Shown here piece by piece: positions 28,703 through 36,312 of a stretch of 64,000 nucleotides of DNA. A program made the translations under genes and the position numbers. Origin of the DNA: Gemmatimonadota bacterium (lineage in GTDB: Bacteria > Gemmatimonadota > Gemmatimonadetes > Longimicrobiales > RSA9); contig SLCC01000059.1 of the NCBI GenBank assembly GCA_007126035.1, forward strand, positions 1 through 64,000, written 5' to 3'. Below the pieces are notes generated by a model. That model made no database searches. It had not been told where the DNA came from and was given only the letters and a program-made list of their open reading frames with translations. How positions within the stretch are numbered: position 1 is the first letter of the stretch; each line of letters begins with the position of its first letter.

Positions 28703-29080
28703 ATGGGCGTTGATGTGGTGGAACGCGACGACGTCTCCGTATACCTGATCGCCGGGGTGCCGAAGAGCTTCAAGCGGAAGCTGCAGAAGTACGTCGAGCA
28801 GGAGGCGAAGGAAGCCGGTGGCATCTACATGCTCGAGGAGGAGCTGGCGGACTGGGTCATCGCCAAGGTCCGCAACGACAAGCGCGGCATCCGGAACCAG
28901 ACGCCGGCCACGGCGGCGCTGTGGCGAGCCTTCTCCGCCCTGAGCGCTGCGCGCTATCACCTCCAGCATTCGCCGGAGGACGAGGAGCGGGTCCGCCAGC
29001 TACGGAGCCAGGTCGAGGAGCTGTGGCAGGAGCTCAGCCCCATGTTCGAGGAGGAGGGCGAGGAACCGGACGAGGCTTGA
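28703..29080 (+). CDS. Conserved-looking hypothetical protein
   Basis: SD ggaggt 5' of ATG; highly charged 125-aa ORF directly after rnd. Confidence 0.7.
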   Translation: MGVDVVERDDVSVYLIAGVPKSFKRKLQKYVEQEAKEAGGIYMLEEELADWVIAKVRNDKRGIRNQTPATAALWRAFSALSAARYHLQHSPEDEERVRQLRSQVEELWQELSPMFEEEGEEPDEA

Positions 29081-29086
29081 GGCCGC

Positions 29087-30022
29087 TCAGAAGCGGTAGC
29101 CGATTCCCACCTGTCGGGTCGAGCCCAGCGGACCCAGGGCCCGATATGCCAGGTCGATCGACAGCCGATCCACACGTACCCCCCCGCCGAACGTGAACCT
29201 GGAGTAGGCATCACCACTGTGTGGCCGGGTCTCGAAGCCCAGCCGACCCACCGCCTCCATGGAATCCCACGCCGCGCCCAACTCGAGACCGGCACCGACA
29301 CCGGTCCGCGCCTCACGGTGCCTTCCTTCGATTGCCAGCAGCCCCGACAGCGGACCCCGGGCCCCGGTCAACGACGCGCCTCCGCGGAATGTACGGGGCA
29401 ATGGCGCGGCGCGACCCGCTTCCAACGTACCGGCTATGTTCTGGGCTGAAGCCGCCAGGCTGAGCCCCCGCCCCACATCGAGGACCGCCCCGGCATCCGC
29501 GGCAAGGGCGTCGTCCACCAGCCCTGCAACCTCGAGTCGTAGCCAACGGCCCGCCAGACCCAACCGCAGGGGGCCCACGGTGGCCGCGCCTCCGAAGAGG
29601 GCCGCCAGCTCACCGCCCCGGGCCGTGGCGCCGGTGGGGTGCCCCACGGGGCCGGTGGGATCGGGCTCTATCACGTCGATCTCGCCATAATCCACGAAGC
29701 GGAGGGAGAGCCCCAGCACCAGGTCCGACCGCACCGGCGCCGTCAGGGCCATCGCCCCCGCCGACGCTCCCACGGGGAGGGTCTGGTAGGCGGCGCCCAC
29801 CACGATGGTCTCCGCCGACGCCGCGGGATTGTACTCGCGGGACCACAGGTCCTGGACGGCGACCATGGCATTGCCCAGGGCCAGGGCACGGGGCGAGGGC
29901 GGGATGCGCAGGACCGTCGATGCGCCGGAGCCCGCTCCCTGGCCATGCGCCGGCCCAGCCGAAGCCAGGATACAGGCGGTAATCATGCCCAGGACCAGTC
30001 CCGCAGCGGCAGGCCGGATCAT
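29087..30022 (-). CDS. PorV/PorQ-like outer membrane protein
   Basis: STVLRIPPSPRALALGNAMVAVQDLWSREYNPAASA resembles the PorV/PorQ N-terminal signature; beta-barrel pattern, terminal GYRF. Confidence 0.7.
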   Translation of the reverse strand: MIRPAAAGLVLGMITACILASAGPAHGQGAGSGASTVLRIPPSPRALALGNAMVAVQDLWSREYNPAASAETIVVGAAYQTLPVGASAGAMALTAPVRSDLVLGLSLRFVDYGEIDVIEPDPTGPVGHPTGATARGGELAALFGGAATVGPLRLGLAGRWLRLEVAGLVDDALAADAGAVLDVGRGLSLAASAQNIAGTLEAGRAAPLPRTFRGGASLTGARGPLSGLLAIEGRHREARTGVGAGLELGAAWDSMEAVGRLGFETRPHSGDAYSRFTFGGGVRVDRLSIDLAYRALGPLGSTRQVGIGYRF

Positions 30023-32391
30023 GGGCGGGCCACGAAGAGCTTGCGCAGGACGCGGCGGTCCGGCAGCTCCACCACCAGCACGTACGCACCGTTGGCCACC
30101 GCACCGCCGGCGTCGGTGTCCAGCACCCAGACCGTGGTGAGCGGGCCCATGTCGGAAGGCGAGAAGGAGCGGACACGCTCCGCCGCCAACGTGTAGATAG
30201 CCATGGACCGCGGCTCACTGGCGTAACCGATCACCAGAGCATCGGTGCGGATCGGATTGGCGGACAGGGTCAGCGGCTCGGCGCCACCCACCAGGCCGTC
30301 GGGGCGGAGACGGTGCGCGGCGGCGGCCGCGTCCAGCTTGCCCGCTCCCCAGACCGGGCCGGGCAGGCCGCCAGTCGTAAACCCGTCCGCGGCGGCGCTC
30401 AGGCGGAGCAGGTCCCGGACCTCCTCGGGCCCAAGGCGGGGCTCGATCTGGAGCAGGATCGCCACCGCGGCCGCCACCTTAGGCGCTGACACGCTGGTGC
30501 CCAGAAGCGCCACGTGGACCGAGTCCGCCTCGATCAGCCACGGCATGTCGGCGTCGTCCCAGAGCGTGGCCTGCCTCGACAGGCTGGATATTACCACCTT
30601 CCCGGGCGCGCTCAGGTCGGGCGTCTGGACTCCGTCCCGGCGGGGTCCAGGACTGCTGAAGTACGCGATGTCACCCAGCTGCTCGCGGTACGGAAACAGC
30701 TCCTCCTCGGCCACGCCCTGCCACTCGTGACGAGTGGCGTGCGCACCCACGGCTATGACCCGATCCGCGCTGGCGGGCACGCCCACCAGGTACCGGTTGG
30801 TGGTCCCGCCCTCCAGGACCGCGGCCGGACCGAAGGTCGAGCCTACCAGCCAGAGGTGGTAATCGCCGCCCGCACCGGCGTTGGCGGGCGTAACCTGGAT
30901 CTCCCAGCGACCGCTGTCCGGCGGGACCGCCGCATCCGCGTCCACTATGGCGATGATGGCCCCATGGTCACCATTCAGGGGTGACGGGCCATCGTGGGCG
31001 TTCATGATGATTATCGCTCCACCCGGCGTCTCCACGAACGCGGTGTCGCCGGTAACCGCCGTGGCCGCATCGCCACGGGGTGAGCGGATGGTGATGGTGA
31101 GGGAGTCGGCGCCGGCGTACCAGAGCTCCAGGAGCGCGGCGTCGTTGGCCGGGCCGGGGGCAGGCTCGTAGGACGGCACGCTCAGCCCGTGCGTCCCCGC
31201 TCCGCCGCTGCCCTGGGCGTGGAAGGGGCCGTTCGGATTCACCGGCACGGTGTTGCGATGGTCACCGGAGTTGCCCGCGCCTGATACGATCACGCGGCCC
31301 GGCCCGCTCAGCGCGTCCAGCGCCCGCTCCAGGAGGGTGGTGCCGTCGTGGGGCCCGGCCTGGGTGCTCAGGGACAGGTTGATCACCGCCGGGCGGCCCA
31401 GCGCCGCCGCCCGCTCGAAGATGTAGGCCACGCCCTCCACCAGCAGGTCGGCCGTGAACTGGCCTTCGCCTCCCTTCACCACGATCAGGTCAGCGCCAGG
31501 AGCACCGCCAGGGAACCGGAAGCCGGGCATGCGACGACCGGTGGCCGAGCCGTTGCCAGCGGCCGTCCCCGCCACGTGGGTCCCGTGGCCCACCCGGTCG
31601 ACCATGGGGCAGGCACCTGCTTCGATGGCGCTGGCGCCGCACTCAATGCCATGGTCCAACACGTGCTCGCCCAGGCGGCCGGGGCCGGAGCCAGACTCCG
31701 TCTGGTCCCAGGCGAACAGGACCCTGGTCCCCCCGTCCGGCCTGCGGAAGTCCCGGTGCTCCAGGTCCAGCCCCGTGTCGTACACCCCCACGATGACGCC
31801 ACGGCCCGTGAGCCCGTCCCAACCGTCGCCCGCCCGCTGGCGGAGCGCATCGAAGCCCGCGTCCGAGCCGGCGATGTCCGCAGGTGCCAGGCTGGCGGCA
31901 GCGGGAGCGTGCATGGTGAGGTGAGCGGCAGCGACGGCCGGCATACTGGCGACCCGACCGCCCGGCACCAGGCCCAGGGGACGGAGGATGGCCGCCGCTT
32001 CAATGCCCCTCACGCCCGGCTCGAGCAGCAGGGCCGGCAGGACCGACAGCGGTACCCGCGCGGTCACCACGTCGCCCGCCCTGACGCCGATCCTCACCCC
32101 ATGGCGACGGAGCGCCGCCTCGCCGCCGGGCCCCAGCTCGATCAGGGTCCGGACCCGGGGCGAAGGAGCATCCCACTCCAGGACCGGCTCCAGCAGGGGG
32201 CCGGGCATGGCTGGAACGGTTCCCGGAGCCCACAGCGGCTCCACCGGCGCCGGAGGCGCCTCCCTGACCAGAAGCCGCTGGTTGGTCAGGAGGAAGCGCA
32301 GCAGCGGATCAGCACGTTGCAGGTCCTGCCCCGCGGCGTGCCCCGTCGACAGGGCCAGGGCGGCGACGGCCGCCAGCCATATCCGGCTCAA
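30019..32391 (-). CDS. S8 subtilisin-like peptidase with T9SS/FlgD-like C-terminal domain
   Basis: Triad GVYDTGLDLEHRDF, GHGTHVAGTAAG, LLGTSVSAPKVAAA; C-terminus SANPIRTDALVIGY..MAIYTLAAERVRSF..GGAVANGAYVLVVELPDRRVLRKLFVAR. Confidence 0.93.
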   Translation of the reverse strand: MSRIWLAAVAALALSTGHAAGQDLQRADPLLRFLLTNQRLLVREAPPAPVEPLWAPGTVPAMPGPLLEPVLEWDAPSPRVRTLIELGPGGEAALRRHGVRIGVRAGDVVTARVPLSVLPALLLEPGVRGIEAAAILRPLGLVPGGRVASMPAVAAAHLTMHAPAAASLAPADIAGSDAGFDALRQRAGDGWDGLTGRGVIVGVYDTGLDLEHRDFRRPDGGTRVLFAWDQTESGSGPGRLGEHVLDHGIECGASAIEAGACPMVDRVGHGTHVAGTAAGNGSATGRRMPGFRFPGGAPGADLIVVKGGEGQFTADLLVEGVAYIFERAAALGRPAVINLSLSTQAGPHDGTTLLERALDALSGPGRVIVSGAGNSGDHRNTVPVNPNGPFHAQGSGGAGTHGLSVPSYEPAPGPANDAALLELWYAGADSLTITIRSPRGDAATAVTGDTAFVETPGGAIIIMNAHDGPSPLNGDHGAIIAIVDADAAVPPDSGRWEIQVTPANAGAGGDYHLWLVGSTFGPAAVLEGGTTNRYLVGVPASADRVIAVGAHATRHEWQGVAEEELFPYREQLGDIAYFSSPGPRRDGVQTPDLSAPGKVVISSLSRQATLWDDADMPWLIEADSVHVALLGTSVSAPKVAAAVAILLQIEPRLGPEEVRDLLRLSAAADGFTTGGLPGPVWGAGKLDAAAAAHRLRPDGLVGGAEPLTLSANPIRTDALVIGYASEPRSMAIYTLAAERVRSFSPSDMGPLTTVWVLDTDAGGAVANGAYVLVVELPDRRVLRKLFVARP

Positions 32392-32395
32392 CGAG

Positions 32396-32896
32396 TCAGG
32401 ACTCCCAGGGGTCGAAGCCGAAGGTGTAGTATTCGCTGGGCCGGCCCGCGATGGCCTCTATCGCCTGGTCCAGGGCCTCGAGCGTCTCGCTTCCCTCACC
32501 AGCCCCCTCCGCCGCAGCGCGGACCGAGCGGAGGATCTCCCGCACGTCATCGGGCCGGAGCAGGACGTACGAGCGAGGATCCTCGTCCTCACCGCGCCGG
32601 TGCACCACGAGCTCGACCAGGTCCGTCTCCGCCGAGATCTTCCAGATGTCGGACGTCTTCTTGAGCAGCTTGTCCGACGTCTTCACCTCTGTATGCACCG
32701 CCTTCACCAGCCGCTGCACCTCCCGGTCGACACTCTCGTCCCGGCGCCCGCCGAACCGGCGGCCCAGCTCCTGTGGGTCCCCGTCTTCGGCTCGGGCCAC
32801 GGCCCGGTGCATGAGTCCACCGGCCTGGGCGTAGATGCCCAGGACCAGCGGCACGGGATCAATGGCGATGCGCATCCAATCAGCCTCCTGTTCCAT
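32396..32896 (-). CDS. Hypothetical protein
   Basis: 166-aa ORF co-directional with the subtilase, compact spacing. Confidence 0.65.
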   Translation of the reverse strand: MEQEADWMRIAIDPVPLVLGIYAQAGGLMHRAVARAEDGDPQELGRRFGGRRDESVDREVQRLVKAVHTEVKTSDKLLKKTSDIWKISAETDLVELVVHRRGEDEDPRSYVLLRPDDVREILRSVRAAAEGAGEGSETLEALDQAIEAIAGRPSEYYTFGFDPWES

Positions 32897-32976
32897 CGAG
32901 ATCGTCGGCGCGGTCGGCGCCGCTCGTCGAAGATTGGGGCCGCGACGTCGTCACGTCCAGTCGATCAGCATACCGG

Positions 32977-33894
32977 TCAGGCCACGGTGAAGGCCAGGGA
33001 GCCACCGGGGACAGCGTGTATCTCCCGCGTAGACGCCAGCTCCCGGACCAGGCGACTCACTCCGTTCACACCCGCACGGCCGAAATCGTGCCACGCGATC
33101 ACGCCGCCAGGCCGGGCACAGGCCAGGGCGTGAAGCGTATCGGACGCCACGTAGTCGTAGGAATGGGCGCCATCGATGAAGAAGAAGTCCACCTCCCCGT
33201 GGTAGGGCGAGAAGTCGAACCTGGCGCTGTCGCCATAGAGGGGGACGATCTTGCCGGCCGCGGCCGTGCCTTCGAACAGCCGCCGTGTTGCCCCCGTGCC
33301 CGCTTTGATGTGGGCGTCGTCCACAACGGTTGTGTGGAGCGCCGGCTCCGGCCGCGCATCCTGGGGCAGGTCCAACGTGTAGACGGTGGCCTCCTCAGGG
33401 CTGTTGAGGGCGAAGTGCAGGGCCGTGTAGCCGTGGAGCGTGCCGATCTCGAAGACCACCCGCGGCCGCAGCGCCCGACAGATCAGACAGAGGGATACTA
33501 TGTCCGCGGTGTAGGAAGGCACCTCGCGGAGCCAGGTGTCGCCATCCAAATTCGCCAGCGTGATCTCCTGCGTGGGTGGGCAGTCCAGCACGTCGAACAC
33601 GTTGCTCTGCCTCACGCCGCGCCGCCCCGTCATGGCACGCAGGAGAAACAGGCTCTCGCTCAGGTAGGCTACCAGCTCACGCGGCCGGCTGGCCAGAGTC
33701 AACGAGGCCAGGTTGCCGCCCAGCAGCAGGACGCGGACGGCCGCACGAGCCGTCTCAAGGGATTGCCTCAGCCGTGTCAACCTGAAAAGACCTGGAGATC
33801 CGGGGAACGAATGCGCCTGACGCGCACCATGTGATAGCGTGAGACCCGCTCCGGCGCAACCTCTCGGCTGGCGTCGGCAGGCCCGACAATGCAT
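32977..33894 (-). CDS. Class I SAM-dependent methyltransferase (Methyltransf_24-like)
   Basis: VVFEIGTLHGYTALHFALNSPEEATVYTLDLP...VDFFFIDGAHSYDYVASDTLHALACARPGGVIAWHD; start uncertain. Confidence 0.85.
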   Translation of the reverse strand: MHCRACRRQPRGCAGAGLTLSHGARQAHSFPGSPGLFRLTRLRQSLETARAAVRVLLLGGNLASLTLASRPRELVAYLSESLFLLRAMTGRRGVRQSNVFDVLDCPPTQEITLANLDGDTWLREVPSYTADIVSLCLICRALRPRVVFEIGTLHGYTALHFALNSPEEATVYTLDLPQDARPEPALHTTVVDDAHIKAGTGATRRLFEGTAAAGKIVPLYGDSARFDFSPYHGEVDFFFIDGAHSYDYVASDTLHALACARPGGVIAWHDFGRAGVNGVSRLVRELASTREIHAVPGGSLAFTVA

Positions 33895-33910
33895 CTTTCA
33901 GCCGCGCCAA

Positions 33911-33950
33911 CGCTGGCGCGCCTTCGCCGCCGCTGGCGAGCCTTCGCTGC
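33911..33950. repeat. Two tandem 20-bp units related to the repeat in sppA
   Basis: cgctggcgcgccttcgccgc / cgctggcgagccttcgctgc. Confidence 0.75.
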
Positions 33951-33969
33951 GGATCAACGGAAAGAGACA

Positions 33970-34461
33970 ATGACGCGCGCATCCATCCTCATGATCACCG
34001 CTGCCGCACTGCTGGCCGTCGCCTGCCGGGACCTGGGGCTGCCCGGCAACATCCCGGAAGAACAGGCCAGGCGTGCGCCGCCCCCGGAGCTGGTGGCGGA
34101 GGTCATCGGCCCCGCCCCGGAGGAGGTGACGCGGCTGGTGGTGGATGGCAGGCTCTGGGTACCACAGGGGAGACCCGCACCCCGCGACCCCGGCGAGCTG
34201 AGGCCCGTGGGCGCCACGGCAGGGATGACCGTCTACGCCAGAGCGTGGGACGAACGGCCGTTCCGGGCCGTCTTCACTCGCGCCCCGATCACCGCTCCCG
34301 ATGAAGCGCCCACCGCAAAGGCGGCCATGGAGGCCCGCCGCGAGCACTGGCAGGAGTACGCGCCGGTGGCAGGGCTGGTCGGTCGAGCAGCGGCACCGAC
34401 CCGGCTGCCCATCGATCCCACGGCCGGCGCTCCGCCCACCACTCAGAACAACTCGAACTGA
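33970..34461 (+). CDS. Putative lipoprotein
   Basis: MTRASILMITAAALLAVAC lipobox. Confidence 0.7.
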   Translation: MTRASILMITAAALLAVACRDLGLPGNIPEEQARRAPPPELVAEVIGPAPEEVTRLVVDGRLWVPQGRPAPRDPGELRPVGATAGMTVYARAWDERPFRAVFTRAPITAPDEAPTAKAAMEARREHWQEYAPVAGLVGRAAAPTRLPIDPTAGAPPTTQNNSN

Positions 34462-35246
34462 GGATCCAGGTCGTCAGGGCTCACGGGCTCCTGACCCAGC
34501 AGGGCCTGGAACCGCCTGGCACTGCCCGGGCTGTGGCCCTGGTAGTCGTTGTTGAAGAAGGCCAGCACCTCGTCCACCGCCAGTGAGGGTATGAGCTCCG
34601 CCCACGATGTCAACTCGTCGTCACGCTCCGCCGCAGCCGCGGCCAGGTCCCGCTGGTGACGAGGCGTGCCGAGCCACCTGAGGTAGAGGAGCCGGCCCGA
34701 CAGCGCGGCAGCCAGATCCCGGGCCTGCCGCTCCGCCAGCCAGGGACCCACGCTCACCGCCATGGCCACACCCGCATCAGCCAGCAGCTCCAACGTCCGC
34801 GGCTCGAACCAGCGCCGGTCCCGAAACTCCATGGCGTAGCTCAGGTCTCCGGGCAGCACGGGCAGAAACGAAGTGACCGCCGACCGCTCCGCCGGTGAGA
34901 AGTCGGGCGGGAGTTGGATCAGGATCGGGCCCAGGCACTCCTCCAGCGCCCGGGCGTCATCACAGAACCGGAGGGCCAGCCGCGTATCCCGGAGCCGGCC
35001 CTGGTGCGTGACCTCGCCAGGCATCTTCAGCGTGAACGTGAAGTGGTCCGGCACTTTCCGACGCCAGGCCCCGAACCGCTCCGGCGGCGGCGGGCCGTAG
35101 AAGGTGGAATCCACCTCGACCACGTCGAAAGCCCGGGCATAGAGCTCCAGCCAGTCGCCTGACCGGGCGCCCGCGGGATAGAACCGGCCGCCCCAGTGCC
35201 CGTAGCTCCAGCCCTGGGTTCCGACCCGGACGCGAGGGCCGGCCAC
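34443..35246 (-). CDS. DUF72 domain-containing protein (GTG start)
   Basis: VRVGTQGWSYGHWGGRFYP...VEVDSTFYGPPPPERF...FFNNDYQGHSPGSAR. Confidence 0.92.
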   Translation of the reverse strand: MAGPRVRVGTQGWSYGHWGGRFYPAGARSGDWLELYARAFDVVEVDSTFYGPPPPERFGAWRRKVPDHFTFTLKMPGEVTHQGRLRDTRLALRFCDDARALEECLGPILIQLPPDFSPAERSAVTSFLPVLPGDLSYAMEFRDRRWFEPRTLELLADAGVAMAVSVGPWLAERQARDLAAALSGRLLYLRWLGTPRHQRDLAAAAAERDDELTSWAELIPSLAVDEVLAFFNNDYQGHSPGSARRFQALLGQEPVSPDDLDPQFELF

Positions 35247-35247
35247 C

Positions 35248-35526
35248 TCAGAACATCTTGGCCGCCAGCGACGGCTCCTTGTCCGTCCGCGTGCTGAGCT
35301 TGACGAAGCTGGCGATCCGCACCGTGCCCTCGGCGTGGAGCGTCTCGTGGACCCGCCGCACCGCGTCCAGGATATCAGCCAGCTCACCCTCCATGCTGGT
35401 GCCGTTGGGGTGCAGCGAGACGGGCAGGCCCGACTCCTCCAGGACCTGGTGCGCCCGCTGGACCTCCGTCCGCACCGATACACCCGCGCCGATGGGGATC
35501 ACCTGTATGTCTGCCGTGGCTTTCAT
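35248..35526 (-). CDS. MTH1187/YkoF-family thiamine-binding protein
   Basis: ADIQVIPIGAGVSVRTEVQRAHQVLEESGLPVSLHPNGTSMEGELADIL. Confidence 0.9.
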   Translation of the reverse strand: MKATADIQVIPIGAGVSVRTEVQRAHQVLEESGLPVSLHPNGTSMEGELADILDAVRRVHETLHAEGTVRIASFVKLSTRTDKEPSLAAKMF

Positions 35527-35571
35527 CCCTGTCCTCACGTGTCGTCGTCGAGCAAGGGCGGTCAGGCCCGA

Positions 35572-35949
35572 TCAACGGCTCCCAAGACCTCGCAGGTGCA
35601 ATTCCATGGCGGCGGCCAGCCGCGCCCTGGCGTCTGCCTCGTCCTGCCCCGTGGCCACACAGCCGGGCAGGTCCGGCGAATAGGCGACGAACCCGGTCCC
35701 CGTCTCCTCCAGCACCACCTCCGGATCGGCCTCGGAACGGGGCGGACCAGGCGCAAGGGCGCTGGCTTCGGCCTCGCCCGTGAGCTCGTCGGTGTAGCGG
35801 ACGCAGACGGTGATAACTTCCGGCCGGTCCCGGTGGATGTACTGACGGCTGGCGCCCTCGGTGTCGCCGAGATACCAGCCGTCGTCTTTGAGCTGTTTCA
35901 GCAGGTGCCTGGCTTCCATGGTCAACGGTATAACCGCCTCCACGAGCAT
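35572..35949 (-). CDS. HicA-HicB fusion protein with a degenerate HicA-like half
   Basis: N-terminal HicA-like ARHLLKQLKDDGWYLGDTEGASRQYIHRDRPEVITV; C-terminal HicB-like VVLEETGTGFVAYSPDLPGCVATGQDEADARARLAAAMELHLRGL. Confidence 0.8.
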   Translation of the reverse strand: MLVEAVIPLTMEARHLLKQLKDDGWYLGDTEGASRQYIHRDRPEVITVCVRYTDELTGEAEASALAPGPPRSEADPEVVLEETGTGFVAYSPDLPGCVATGQDEADARARLAAAMELHLRGLGSR

Positions 35950-35995
35950 GTCAACGGCTCAGGTGGAGTTCCAACCGCGTGACACAGTGGGCTCG

Positions 35996-36025
35996 GAGAG
36001 GTCCGAGGAAGCGGAGTGGGTACGG
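35996..36025 (+). repeat. 30-bp direct repeat copy A (pairs with 37975-38004, flanking prfC)
   Basis: GAGAGGTCCGAGGAAGCGGAGTGGGTACGG. Confidence 0.85.
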
Positions 36026-36034
36026 GTATGGGAC

Positions 36035-36300
36035 GCCCGACACCCGTCCCCGCCCGCCAACCCACCGAAGCCCGGCAAGCGGAGGCCGGGACGTGGCGGG
36101 GCGGTCGGAGCTCGGAGCTCGGAGTTCGGAGTTCGAGCGCCCGACACCCGCCCCCGCCCGCCAGCCCGCCGAAGCCCGGCAAGCGGAGGCCGGGACGTGG
36201 CGGGGCGGTCGAAGCTCGAAGCTCGGAGTTCGGAGCTCGAGCGCCCGACACCCGCCTCCGCCCGACACCCGCCTCCGCCCGCCAACCCGCCGAAGCCCGA
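36035..36300. repeat. 104-bp tandem repeat array: units 36035-36138, 36139-36242 and a partial third from 36243
   Basis: gcccgacacccg...ccgaagcccggcaagcggaggccgggacgtggcggggcggtc(gaagc/ggagc)... repeated with exact 104-bp period; each full unit ends in a TCGGAGN heptad array. Confidence 0.9.
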
Positions 36301-36312
36301 AGGTCCTGCGGC

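Noticed and set aside
36035-36300. CRISPR array
   Set aside because: Units are 104 bp, directly abutting, with no variable spacers and no cas genes nearby.
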